In this document: piece after piece, positions 54,508 to 62,852 of the stretch | How positions within the stretch are numbered: the first letter of the stretch is position 1 | How the letters are laid out: every line of letters starts with the position of its first letter | The notes under the pieces: generated by a model | Databases searched by the model: none | Seen by the model: only the letters and a program-made list of their open reading frames with translations | Told to the model about the DNA's origin: nothing | DNA from: Enterobacteriaceae bacterium LSJC7 | Lineage (GTDB): Bacteria > Pseudomonadota > Gammaproteobacteria > Enterobacterales > Enterobacteriaceae | DNA: 64,000 bases | Assembly: GCA_000302695.1 (NCBI GenBank) | Contig: AMFN01000002.1 | Location: 869,948-933,947, forward strand | Direction of reading: 5' to 3' | Program-made: the position numbers and the translations under genes

Positions 54508-54932
54508 ACTAAATCAGCCAGGGTATAAACCAGCGTGTGCTGGGCGTTTTTCAGCGTCAGCTCTTTACCGGCGAGGTTCAGCTGCGCGCCATCGTTGAGC
54601 ATGGCACCAATCACGTTATCCAGCTCGCTCAGCTGCGGTTCGATGCACATCATGCGGGTAGAGGCCATGCCTTCTACTTTCAGCGTGTCGCCCGTCAGTT
54701 TGCCCTGGCCCATGAAGCGGTTGCACATGGCGCCTGCAACATGCATGTTTTCGCCAAAGCTGATTTCCGGCTGACGCGCGGCGTCCAGCCCGCTCAGCGG
54801 CTTGCCATCAACGCTTTGCAGCACATAACGGTGGTGCTGTAACTGTTCGGCGCTGATTTCAGCGTTATTCGTGGTGCCCGCACAACCGGTAATAACGGTG
54901 GCAGCTAACATCAGGGCAGCGAATTTTTTCAT
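54501..54932 (-). CDS. hslJ: Heat-inducible lipoprotein HslJ (META domain)
   Basis: 143 residues (E. coli 140). Lipoprotein signal MKKFAALMLAATVITGC followed by a META domain: QLQHHRYVLQSVDGKPL, GENMHVAGAMCNRFMGQG and MASTRMMCIEPQLSELDN. In E. coli it is a heat-shock outer-membrane lipoprotein linked to novobiocin resistance. Start chosen at MKKF behind GGAGAAGA; an upstream frame extension has no lipoprotein signal. Confidence 0.94.
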   Translation of the reverse strand: MKKFAALMLAATVITGCAGTTNNAEISAEQLQHHRYVLQSVDGKPLSGLDAARQPEISFGENMHVAGAMCNRFMGQGKLTGDTLKVEGMASTRMMCIEPQLSELDNVIGAMLNDGAQLNLAGKELTLKNAQHTLVYTLADLVQ

Positions 54933-54958
54933 TTCTTCTCCATACGCTTTCATAGTGT

Positions 54959-54980
54959 GGCAGCGGTACGTGCCGCTGCC
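54959..54980 (-). terminator. Hairpin between ldhA and hslJ
   Basis: GGCAGCGG / CCGCTGCC arms with a 6-nt loop downstream of ldhA. No T run on the minus strand, so it is probably a weak terminator or attenuator between the two same-strand genes. Confidence 0.4.
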
Positions 54981-55024
54981 TTTCGGTGTAGTCCTAAAAT
55001 GGCGCAGTGAACCGCGCCGGGACA

Positions 55025-56014
55025 TCAGGCCAGCTGGTTAGGGCAGGTTTCACCGCTTTCCAGTTGGCGTAAATTTTGTAACGTAGTCTGTGAGATGCTG
55101 GTCAGCGCTTCGGCCGTCAGGAAGGCCTGGTGGCCGGTGAACAGTACGTTGTGGCAGGCCGACAGGCGACGGAACACATCATCCTGAATCACATCGTTAG
55201 ACTTATCTTCAAAGAACAGGTCGCGCTCATTCTCATACACGTCCATGCCCAGTGCGCCGATTTTCTGGGTTTTCAGTGCATCAATCGCTGCTTGTGAGTT
55301 AATCAGACCGCCGCGGCTGGTGTTAATGATCATCACGCCGTCTTTCATTTGTGCAAACGCGTCGCTGTCGAGCATATGGTAATTTTCTTTAGTCAGCGGG
55401 CAGTGCAGGGAGATCACGTCTGACTGGGCAAACAGCGTCGGCAGGTCGACATATTCCACGCCGAGATCTAACGCCGCCGCACTCGGGTAAGGGTCAAACG
55501 CCAGCAGGCGCATGCCAAACCCTTTCAGAATACGCAGGGCTGCCACGCCAATTTTACCGGTGCCGATAACACCCGCCGTTTTACCGTGCATGGTAAAACC
55601 GGTCAGGCCTTCGAGCGAAAAGTTAGCATCGCGGGTGCGTTGCCAGGCACGGTGGATACGGCGGTTAAGGCACATCATCATACCGATGGCGTGCTCGGCA
55701 ACGGCTTCCGGCGAGTAGGCCGGTACGCGTACCACCTTCAGGCCAAGCGCTTTAGCGGCATCCAGATCGACATTGTTAAAGCCAGCACAGCGCAGGGCGA
55801 TAAAACGCACGCCGTGCTTCTTAAGCTCCTCCAGCACCGGGCGGCTGCCGTCGTCGTTGACGAAAATACACACGCCATCGCAACCGTGTGCGGTTTTGGC
55901 GGTCTTTTCCGTTAACAAAAAGTCGAAAAAGTCGAGTTCGTAGCCATAATCACTGTTAACATGCTCCAGATATTTTTTGTCATACTGCTTTGTGCTGTAT
56001 ACGGCGACTTTCAT
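55025..56014 (-). CDS. ldhA: Fermentative D-lactate dehydrogenase
   Basis: Reduces pyruvate to D-lactate with NADH under anaerobic or acid conditions. 329 residues, as in E. coli. Rossmann motif GVIGTGKIG near residue 150. Catalytic arginine lies in NTSRGGLIN (about 235), the acid residue in LGMDVYENE (about 264), and the acid/base His in TGHQAFLT (about 296). GAGAATATCTC lies upstream of the ATG. Confidence 0.97.
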   Translation of the reverse strand: MKVAVYSTKQYDKKYLEHVNSDYGYELDFFDFLLTEKTAKTAHGCDGVCIFVNDDGSRPVLEELKKHGVRFIALRCAGFNNVDLDAAKALGLKVVRVPAYSPEAVAEHAIGMMMCLNRRIHRAWQRTRDANFSLEGLTGFTMHGKTAGVIGTGKIGVAALRILKGFGMRLLAFDPYPSAAALDLGVEYVDLPTLFAQSDVISLHCPLTKENYHMLDSDAFAQMKDGVMIINTSRGGLINSQAAIDALKTQKIGALGMDVYENERDLFFEDKSNDVIQDDVFRRLSACHNVLFTGHQAFLTAEALTSISQTTLQNLRQLESGETCPNQLA

Positions 56015-56222
56015 GAGATATTCTCCACTTGATCTGGCAACACATTACCATTGTTCATATTGTCTTACAATTTCTCTGTGCGCAGGCTTTACGCCTTCTA
56101 TGCTTCTAAGTGTAGGACAGGAGCGCCCGCTGTCGGACAGGACTACTAGCGGGCGGATAAACGTGCCACAATGTTGCTCTGTTCCGGCTTGAAACATCGC
56201 TGAATCAGGATATTACCGGCCC

Positions 56223-58856
56223 ATGAAGGGTAAATACAAAGCTGCAATTGCGCTACTGCTGTTACTGATTTTACTGCCACTTACGCTGATGCTGACGGTT
56301 GCACAATGGCTGCCAACCCTGGCAGGACTCTGGCTGCCTCAGGGTACGCGCATTGCTATGTCATCCAGCCCACGCCTGACGCGTCACGCCTTGCTACTGC
56401 CCGATCTGCGCTATTTTGCTGCCGACTGTGAACTGGCGAGCGTGGAGAAGGCAAGCCTCAGCCATCCAGGGCGCTGGCAACTCAACGTCCGCACACTCAA
56501 ACTCAATCCCGACTGCATCAGCAACATCCCCGCCAGTGATGCGCCCGCGTCTGCGCCGCGCACGCTGGCGCAGTGGCAGGCAATGCTACCGAGCTCATGG
56601 GTGAGCGTGGACAATCTGGTGCTCACGCCCTGGGAGCAGTACGCCGGGGCATTAAAGCTCGATCTCACGCCTGAGCGCCAGGTGCTTGATTTCAGGGGCA
56701 GTCTGCTGAGCCTGAATGCACAGATGAACGGCCAGTCAGTCACCATCAAGCAGCTGAGCATTGACGCCCTGCCGGGGCAGGCGCCGATTACGCTTGCCGG
56801 CGAGGTCACTATGCCGCTGGTGCCGGACGGCCTGCCAACCCAGGGGCGCGTGACGGCACGATTCCATCTGCCGCAGGAACCAAAGGTGGCGGATGCTGAA
56901 CTAACATGGCAGGAGAACAGCGGCCAGCTACTGGTGTTCAGCGCTGAGGATGCCGATCCGCTGCTCGATTTGCCCTGGACGTTAACCACTGAGCGCATCG
57001 CCATCAGCGACGGGCGCTGGCGCTGGCCTTACGTTGGTTTTCCGCTTAGCGGCAGGCTGAATCTCTACGTTGATGGCTGGCAAAAGGAACTGGACACCAT
57101 GCAGTTCAGCGGTCGCCTTAGCGTGCTGACCTCCGGTGATGCCGGAAAGGGCAACGCGGTGATGACTATTGGCCCAGGTCGGCTTAGCCTCACTAATACC
57201 GATATGCCGCTGCGCGTGACCGGCGAGGCCAAGCAGGACGCGCTGATATTTTACGCCGCGCTGCCTGCAAGACTCAGTGGTGCGCTGCTTGACCCGGAAC
57301 TGCGCTTTGCGCCCGGCGCACTGCTGCGCTCGCGCGGGCGGGTGATTGACTCGCTCAATCTGGATGAAGTGCGCTGGCCGCTGGCGGGCGTGAAGGTCAC
57401 CCGGCGCGGTGTAGATGGCCGCTTGCAGGCCATTCTGCGTGCTCATGAAAACGAAATGGGGCGCTTTACGCTGCATCTGGACGGCAAGGCGAATGATTTC
57501 TTACCCGATGCAGGGACGTGGGAATGGCGCTACTGGGGCGATGGCGAATTTATGCCAATGAAGGCGCGCTGGGATGTGAAAGGCGAGGGCGAGTGGCGTG
57601 ACAGCACCATTCGTCTGCTGGCGCTGACCACCGGTTTTGACCAGCTACAGTACGGTAGCATGACCGTCAACGCGCCGCGTCTGGTGCTAACCGAGCCCGT
57701 CGTGTGGCAGCGTGATGAGCAGACTCACGCCTTTACAGGCGCGCTGGCGCTCACCGCAGAGCAAACGCAGTTCAGTGGTGGCAGCGTGTTACCACCCGCC
57801 ACACTTAATTTCTCGGTACGCGGCCCGGAACCGACGCGCTTTCAGTACAGCGGTGATTTGCAGGCCGGAGACATCGGCCCGGTGCGACTCCAGGGGCGTT
57901 GGGACGGTGAACGCCTGCGCGGTCAGGCCTGGTGGCCGAAACAGCAACTGGCGGTCTTCCAGCCGCTGATTCCACCGGAGTCAAAACTTGCGCTCAAAGC
58001 CGGAGAGTTCTACGCCCAGGTCGCGTTTTCTGCGGCTCCTGGACAGGGATTTGAAGCAGGCGGTCACGGTGTGCTCAAAGGCGGCAGCGCCTGGCTACCA
58101 GACAACCAGGTAAACGGCGTTGATTTTGTTCTGCCGTTTCGCTACAGCGACAGCGTCTGGCATCTTGGCACGCGCGGCCCGGTGCGCCTGCGCATTGGTG
58201 AGATCCAAAGCCAGGCAGTAGCGCGCAATTTCAGCGCCGATTTGCAGGGCTGGTATCCCTGGAGCGAGCAGCAACCGCTACTGTTAAGTGACGTCAGCGT
58301 GGATGTGCTTGGCGGCAGTATCACCATGCAGCAGTTGCGCATGCCCCAGCGCGATGCGGCGCTGCTGCGGGTGCAGAACATCTCCTCCAGCGAGCTAATG
58401 GCGGCCATCAACCCTAAACAGTTCACCCTCTCCGGGCGCATCAATGGTGCGCTACCGCTGTGGCTTAATCATCCGCAATGGATTGTCAAAGGCGGCTGGC
58501 TCACCAACCCAGGCCCGCTAACGCTGCGCCTTGATAAAGATATGGCCGATGCCATCGTGCGCGACAATATGGTGGCCGGGTCGGCCATCAACTGGCTGCG
58601 CTACATGGAGATTTCCCGCTCCTGGACCGATATCAATCTTGATAATCTCGGCGAGTTGACCATGAAGTCCAGCCTGGAAGGCACCGCCCGCGTGGACGGC
58701 AAGAGCGGCACAATTAAACTCAACTACACACACCAGGAAAACCTGTTCACGCTGTGGCGCAGTCTGCGCTTTGGCGACAATCTGCAATCCTGGCTGGAAC
58801 AAAATATGTCACTGCCTGCGCCGTGCGCCGGGCCTGCCTGTAAGGAGCAACAATGA
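56223..58856 (+). CDS. ydbH: AsmA-like envelope protein YdbH
   Basis: 877 residues (E. coli 879). One N-terminal inner-membrane span (residues 7-27) is followed by a long, beta-rich periplasmic part with the C-terminal DUF748/AsmA-type signature (ISSSELMAAINPKQFTLSGRINGALPLWL). In E. coli YdbH acts with YnbE, in parallel with TamB and YhdP, as an inter-membrane bridge for phospholipid transport. Its stop overlaps the ynbE ATG. First gene of ydbH-ynbE-ydbL. Confidence 0.95.
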   Translation: MKGKYKAAIALLLLLILLPLTLMLTVAQWLPTLAGLWLPQGTRIAMSSSPRLTRHALLLPDLRYFAADCELASVEKASLSHPGRWQLNVRTLKLNPDCISNIPASDAPASAPRTLAQWQAMLPSSWVSVDNLVLTPWEQYAGALKLDLTPERQVLDFRGSLLSLNAQMNGQSVTIKQLSIDALPGQAPITLAGEVTMPLVPDGLPTQGRVTARFHLPQEPKVADAELTWQENSGQLLVFSAEDADPLLDLPWTLTTERIAISDGRWRWPYVGFPLSGRLNLYVDGWQKELDTMQFSGRLSVLTSGDAGKGNAVMTIGPGRLSLTNTDMPLRVTGEAKQDALIFYAALPARLSGALLDPELRFAPGALLRSRGRVIDSLNLDEVRWPLAGVKVTRRGVDGRLQAILRAHENEMGRFTLHLDGKANDFLPDAGTWEWRYWGDGEFMPMKARWDVKGEGEWRDSTIRLLALTTGFDQLQYGSMTVNAPRLVLTEPVVWQRDEQTHAFTGALALTAEQTQFSGGSVLPPATLNFSVRGPEPTRFQYSGDLQAGDIGPVRLQGRWDGERLRGQAWWPKQQLAVFQPLIPPESKLALKAGEFYAQVAFSAAPGQGFEAGGHGVLKGGSAWLPDNQVNGVDFVLPFRYSDSVWHLGTRGPVRLRIGEIQSQAVARNFSADLQGWYPWSEQQPLLLSDVSVDVLGGSITMQQLRMPQRDAALLRVQNISSSELMAAINPKQFTLSGRINGALPLWLNHPQWIVKGGWLTNPGPLTLRLDKDMADAIVRDNMVAGSAINWLRYMEISRSWTDINLDNLGELTMKSSLEGTARVDGKSGTIKLNYTHQENLFTLWRSLRFGDNLQSWLEQNMSLPAPCAGPACKEQQ

Positions 58857-59059
58857 AGCGACGGGAGGCGGCGGCGCTCGCTGCTGCAACACTCTGGCTC
58901 AGCGGCTGCACGCCGCGTATTGAGGTTGCGGCCCCTAAAGAGCCTATTACCATCAACATGAACGTGAAGATTGAACACGAAATTCGCGTCAAGGCTGATA
59001 AAGACGTAGAAGCATTGCTGAAAAACCGCAGCGATCTGTTTGGGGAGGGCGACTCATGA
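58853..59059 (+). CDS. ynbE: Outer-membrane lipoprotein YnbE
   Basis: 68 residues. Signal peptide with lipobox LSGC (LWLSGC), then TPRIEVAAPKEPITINMNVKIEHEI, nearly identical to E. coli YnbE (61). It augments the YdbH beta structure at the outer membrane. The C-terminus is a few residues longer (GEGDS). Overlaps ydbH and ydbL by 4 bases each. Confidence 0.94.
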   Translation: MKRREAAALAAATLWLSGCTPRIEVAAPKEPITINMNVKIEHEIRVKADKDVEALLKNRSDLFGEGDS

Positions 59060-59385
59060 GGCGCGCCACGCTTTCTGTTCTGAGCGGTGTGTTACTGCTG
59101 CTGAGTGTGCCATTGCAGGCCCTGACGTTGGATGAGGCCCGCAGCCGGGGGCTGGTGGGTGAAACGCTCAGTGGCTATGTGGCCGCTGTCGTCCAGGACA
59201 GCGACACGCAGGCCCTGGTTAACAAAATCAACGCTGCGCGTCTTGAGAGCTATGAGCAGCTTGCCAGAAGTAACAACCTCAAGGTGGATGATGTGGCCCG
59301 GTTGGCGGGCCAGAAGCTGGTTGCACGGGCGCAGTCGGGCGATTATGTGCGCGGCATTAACGGCCAGTGGTTGCGTAAAGACTAA
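59056..59385 (+). CDS. ydbL: DUF1318 periplasmic protein YdbL
   Basis: 109 residues (E. coli 108). Signal peptide MRRATLSVLSGVLLLLSVPLQA, then LTLDEARSRGLVGETLSGYVA and LVNKINAARLESYEQLA, typical of DUF1318. In E. coli YdbL is proposed to act as a periplasmic chaperone that keeps YdbH-YnbE from over-assembling. Last gene of the operon; its stop overlaps the feaR 3' end by 4 bases. Confidence 0.93.
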   Translation: MRRATLSVLSGVLLLLSVPLQALTLDEARSRGLVGETLSGYVAAVVQDSDTQALVNKINAARLESYEQLARSNNLKVDDVARLAGQKLVARAQSGDYVRGINGQWLRKD

Positions 59386-60281
59386 CGGTGGCGGCGGCGG
59401 TATTCCCCGGGCGTTATGCCAAAACGCTGGCGAAAGGCCGTGGAGAAGTGACTGTGGTCGGTAAAGCCCCAGCTGTAGCCCACGCTTGCCAGCTTCTCAT
59501 CACTACTCTCACCGCGCAGTGCCAGTGCGCAGCGGTCCAGCCGCCGGTTGCGGATGTACTGGGCCACCACCAGCCCTTTATCGGCAAACAGCCGGTAGAG
59601 GCTGCGTACCGACATACCCACCTCACTGGCCAGCCACTCCGGGCGCAAATCGTCGCAGGCGAGATGGTCGTCAATCATGCGTGTGACTTTGCTGAACAGT
59701 TGTTCACGCCGTGAGGTCGGTGCATCCCGGCCCGTGAGCGCCGGGCGCAGCAGGCACACCAGGGCGCTAAGCGCAGCGTCACTTTCACATATCGTTAGTT
59801 CTTTTCCTTTCATGCTTTCATGCAGTAGCTGGTGGCTCAGGCGAACCACCGGGGCGCTGCCGTCCAGCCTGCGAGCGCAGGGAATGCTCACGCCAGGCAC
59901 ATCAAGCAGGTGGCGCGGCAGCAGCAGTGAAATCTGGCGAGAATGCCCGTGCCAGTTCAGGGCGCTGGGGCGTGCGGCGTCAATCAACGTGATATCACCC
60001 GGGCATAGCTCAATGCGGGCGTCTTCCTGCTCCAGCTGCGCTTTGCCTTCAAGCTGGAACACGGTGTAAAACCAGTCGTCGCAGCTTTCGGCAAGCTCGC
60101 GCCGCCCGCGTTGCATCCTGGCGTTACCAATCTCAACGGTGCTCAGTTTCATGCTGCCTGCACAAAACTCATCCAGTTGACCGCGAAAGCGGCCTTCCAG
60201 CGGCTGGCCGCTAAAACGACCACAGGCGCTGTTAACGCGTGCAAGCCAGGCATCAAACTGGCGGTATTCTTGTCCATCCAC
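59382..60281 (-). CDS. feaR: AraC-family activator FeaR
   Basis: 299 residues (E. coli 301). N-terminal AraC-like ligand-binding domain (about 1-170; SMKLSTVEIGNA, GDITLIDAARPSALNW) and C-terminal double helix-turn-helix (EWLASEVGMSVRSLYRLFADKG, then VGYSWGFTDHSHFSTAFRQRFG). It activates the phenylethylamine and aromatic-amine pathway in response to the aldehyde. The start is GTG at 60281 behind GGGAGAG. The nearby ATG at 60277 is out of frame. Divergent from feaB. Confidence 0.93.
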   Translation of the reverse strand: MDGQEYRQFDAWLARVNSACGRFSGQPLEGRFRGQLDEFCAGSMKLSTVEIGNARMQRGRRELAESCDDWFYTVFQLEGKAQLEQEDARIELCPGDITLIDAARPSALNWHGHSRQISLLLPRHLLDVPGVSIPCARRLDGSAPVVRLSHQLLHESMKGKELTICESDAALSALVCLLRPALTGRDAPTSRREQLFSKVTRMIDDHLACDDLRPEWLASEVGMSVRSLYRLFADKGLVVAQYIRNRRLDRCALALRGESSDEKLASVGYSWGFTDHSHFSTAFRQRFGITPGEYRRRHR

Positions 60282-60397
60282 GTTTTCTCTCCCGTTTCGA
60301 TATTGCCTTGATGTTGTCTTATTGTTGCAATACTGGTAAGTGTCTGGGGCGTAATATAAAAAATAACTATAGATAGACGTGGCGCGGGGGCGAAAAC

Positions 60398-60430
60398 CGG
60401 TTGTGACAATTGCGTGCTTTGTCACAACCG
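60398..60430. promoter_or_regulatory. 11-bp inverted repeat in feaR-feaB gap
   Basis: CGGTTGTGACA (60398-60408) and TGTCACAACCG (60420-60430) with 11 bases between. The right arm contains the first FeaR box, so the inverted copy may serve feaR itself. Confidence 0.55.
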
Positions 60431-60456
60431 ACAAAACAGTTGGCACGCGCCTTAAA
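60420..60456 (+). promoter_or_regulatory. Two FeaR boxes upstream of feaB
   Basis: TGTCA-N8-AAA begins at 60420 and TGGCA-N8-AAA at 60441, 21 bases apart in the same orientation. Both match the motif TGNCA-N8-AAA reported for E. coli FeaR. A TAGACT -10 candidate lies at 60478-60483. Confidence 0.65.
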
Positions 60457-60517
60457 CCGGTTTTGTGCACCACGTTCTAGACTGAAGTGACTTTCTGTAC
60501 CCCGATAAGGAGAGATT

Positions 60518-62017
60518 ATGTCTGCTACACAAGTCACCCTGCTTGAGAGCGTGAAAAGCTTCCTTGCGCGCGCTCACGGGCTGTATATCGACGGGCACTG
60601 GCAGGCCTCTGACGCCGACGCCCGTCTGACGGTTTTTAACCCGGCAGACGGTGAGGCAATATCGTCCAGCGCAGACGCCAGTGCTGGCGATGTTGACCGC
60701 GCGGTCTCCTCGGCCTGGCGGGCATTTAGTGCGCGCGTCTGGGCCGGCATGCTGCCCGCGATGCGCGAGCGTATCCTGCTGCGCTTTGCTGATTTGGTTG
60801 AGCAGAACGCCGAGGAGTTAGCGCAGCTCGAAACTCTCGAACAGGGAAAGTCGATTAACATTTCTCGTGCATTCGAGTTGGGCTGCACGCTGAACTGGAT
60901 GCGCTATACCGCGGGGTTGACGACTAAAATCAGCGGCCGGACGCTGGAGCTATCCATTCCGCTGCCCGAAGGTGCGCGTTATCAGGCCTGGACGCGCAAA
61001 GAGCCAGTGGGCGTGGTGGCCGGGATTGTACCGTGGAATTTCCCGCTGCTGATTGGCATCTGGAAGGTGATGCCTGCGCTGGCTGCGGGTTGCTCCATTG
61101 TGGTGAAACCATCAGAAACCACGCCGCTTACGCTATTGCGTGTGGCAGAACTGGCGACTGAGGCGGGCGTGCCGGACGGCGTATTCAACGTCGTGACCGG
61201 GCGCGGCGCAGTGTGCGGTGCCGCACTGGTGAATCATCCGCAGGGGGCGAAGGTGAGTTTTACCGGCTCTACCGCGACCGGCAAGGCGATAGCCCGCAGT
61301 GCTGCCGACCGGCTGGCGCGCGTCACGCTGGAGCTTGGCGGCAAGAACCCGGCGATTGTGCTCAAAGATGCCGACCCGGCGCAGGTGGTGGAAGGGTTGA
61401 TGACCGGCAGTTTCCTCAACCAGGGCCAGGTGTGTGCGGCCAGTTCACGCATTTACATTGAAGCGCCGCTGTTCGACAGCCTGACGAGCGCGTTTGAGCA
61501 GGCAGTGAAGGGGCTTAAAGTGGGGGCTGGCATGGACAGCGCCATGCACATCAACCCGCTGGTTTCCGCCATGCAGCAACACAAGGTCAGCGCGTTTCTT
61601 GATGAAGCTCGCGCGCAGCATGCCGAACTCCTGAGCGGCGATGCGGGGCCAGGCAACGGCGGTTATTACATTGCACCAACGCTTGTGGTCAACCCGGACC
61701 CGGCGCTGCGTCTGGTGCGTGAAGAGGTATTTGGCCCGGTGGTGAACCTGGTGCGCGTGGCAGACGCCGAAGAAGCGTTGCGTTTAGCCAACGACACCGA
61801 ATACGGCCTGACCGCGAGCGTCTGGACGCAAAACGTGGGCAAGGCGCTGGACTACAGCGCGCGGCTACAAGCGGGGACGGTTTGGGTCAACACCCACACG
61901 CTCATTGATGCCAACCTGCCGTTTGGCGGCATGAAGCAGTCCGGCACCGGGCGAGACTTTGGCCCCGACTGGCTGGATGCCTATTGCGAAGAGAAGTCGG
62001 TTTGCGTGCGGTATTGA
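60518..62017 (+). CDS. feaB: Phenylacetaldehyde dehydrogenase
   Basis: NAD-dependent aldehyde dehydrogenase that oxidises phenylacetaldehyde to phenylacetate. 499 residues, the E. coli length. NAD site in PWNFPLL and FTGSTATGK; catalytic base Glu in [10 protein letters not shown] and nucleophile Cys in [10 protein letters not shown]. Residues 100-500 follow E. coli FeaB closely to the C-terminal EEKSVCVRY. The amine oxidase gene tynA, next to feaB in E. coli, is not adjacent here, so the aldehyde source differs or tynA is elsewhere. AAGGAGAG precedes the ATG. Confidence 0.95.
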   Translation: MSATQVTLLESVKSFLARAHGLYIDGHWQASDADARLTVFNPADGEAISSSADASAGDVDRAVSSAWRAFSARVWAGMLPAMRERILLRFADLVEQNAEELAQLETLEQGKSINISRAFELGCTLNWMRYTAGLTTKISGRTLELSIPLPEGARYQAWTRKEPVGVVAGIVPWNFPLLIGIWKVMPALAAGCSIVVKPSETTPLTLLRVAELATEAGVPDGVFNVVTGRGAVCGAALVNHPQGAKVSFTGSTATGKAIARSAADRLARVTLELGGKNPAIVLKDADPAQVVEGLMTGSFLNQGQVCAASSRIYIEAPLFDSLTSAFEQAVKGLKVGAGMDSAMHINPLVSAMQQHKVSAFLDEARAQHAELLSGDAGPGNGGYYIAPTLVVNPDPALRLVREEVFGPVVNLVRVADAEEALRLANDTEYGLTASVWTQNVGKALDYSARLQAGTVWVNTHTLIDANLPFGGMKQSGTGRDFGPDWLDAYCEEKSVCVRY

Positions 62018-62047
62018 CGCAGCATTGAAACGTACGTGCTTATCACT

Positions 62048-62080
62048 GGCCTGGGCATGATGCCGGGCCTTAATTTTTAT
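62048..62080 (+). terminator. Terminator of feaB
   Basis: GGCCTGG / CCGGGCC stem (one G-T pair) with an 8-nt loop, followed by TTAATTTTT, 30 bases after the feaB stop. Confidence 0.7.
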
Positions 62081-62125
62081 ACCCATGAAGGAGAAGGCGT
62101 CGTGAAGGTAAATCAGGTTTTACTG

Positions 62126-62482
62126 TCAAAATGCGCCTGAAGTTGTGCAAATCAACTCATCGCTGTTAATGATGCCGTAACACATCAAATCGTTTTTTGT
62201 TTCCAGCGGAAAAAGGTAGGCAGGTTTATCATTTAACAGCGTTTTTTGCGCCTGTGGATCGATGGTGATAGAAATACTGTTGCCATTTTCCCACTCCCAG
62301 TTGCTTAAAAACGAAGTGACATTGGCACAGGTTGTGACCTGACAGGCGCTCTGACTGGTTAAGTTGCCAGCCTTGTAGTAATAGCACTGGGCGCTGTTGT
62401 CTTCAGCGCAACCGGCTCGAACGTCGGTAACAACGAAGTACAAGGCAGCGACAAACAGCGAGCAAAATAAGCGTTTATTCAT
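62126..62482 (-). CDS. Cysteine-rich secreted protein of unknown function
   Basis: 118 residues, not recognised. Signal peptide MNKRLFCSLFVAALYFVVTDVRA. The mature part has six cysteines (C25, C33, C47, C52, C101, C112), enough for three disulfides. A tryptophan-rich middle (NWEWENGNSISITID) and a short DELICTTSGAF tail suggest a small compact domain. G24-C25 is not a lipobox because R22 occupies the -3 position. Start chosen at MNKRLF with GGAT upstream. Codon use is AT-richer than feaB. It lies alone between feaB and a divergent TonB receptor. Confidence 0.65.
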   Translation of the reverse strand: MNKRLFCSLFVAALYFVVTDVRAGCAEDNSAQCYYYKAGNLTSQSACQVTTCANVTSFLSNWEWENGNSISITIDPQAQKTLLNDKPAYLFPLETKNDLMCYGIINSDELICTTSGAF

Positions 62483-62500
62483 TGGGTGACATCCTTTCAT

Positions 62501-62852
62501 TTGTTATAACGTCCTGGTTTCTGCAATATAACAGCACTAAAGTTTCTACTACTCTGCCTCAATTTTCGTTAGGTTCCTGGAAAACCTTGTACAAGGCGCC
62601 TCCTGGGACGAGATGTCCATTAACCGGTCTGCCTGTGTACCTGTCGCACAGCTCACATCTTAGCAAAACACCTGAATGGCTACCATTTGAGTATTGATTA
62701 ATGCCATACATATCAAGGCGATGTTTTGCTATGGGTGTTTTTTATTTTTGAATATACGGATTTTTCTGCCTTCGCTCGTTCTCTTTGTAGCGGTTAACAG
62801 TGGCACATTGTGCAATCTGGTCAGTGTTCATTTACGAGTGCAGGGAATGGTG
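62501..62852. other. 352-base AT-rich gap before the TonB receptor
   Basis: Divergent upstream region of the cysteine-rich gene and the receptor. A plus frame (to 62697) ends ...APPGTRCPLTGLPVYL...EWLPFEY and could be the tail of a lost gene, though it is unrecognised. No convincing Fur box was found by eye. Confidence 0.3.

Noticed and set aside
60149-60409. 86-codon frame starting at ATG in the feaR start region
   Set aside because: Out of frame with FeaR. The GTG start two bases away in the FeaR frame has a good ribosome-binding site and gives the family N-terminus.
60441-60456. TGGCACG resembling a sigma-54 -24 element upstream of feaB
   Set aside because: No TTGC-type -12 element follows at the correct spacing; the sequence is better explained as a FeaR box.
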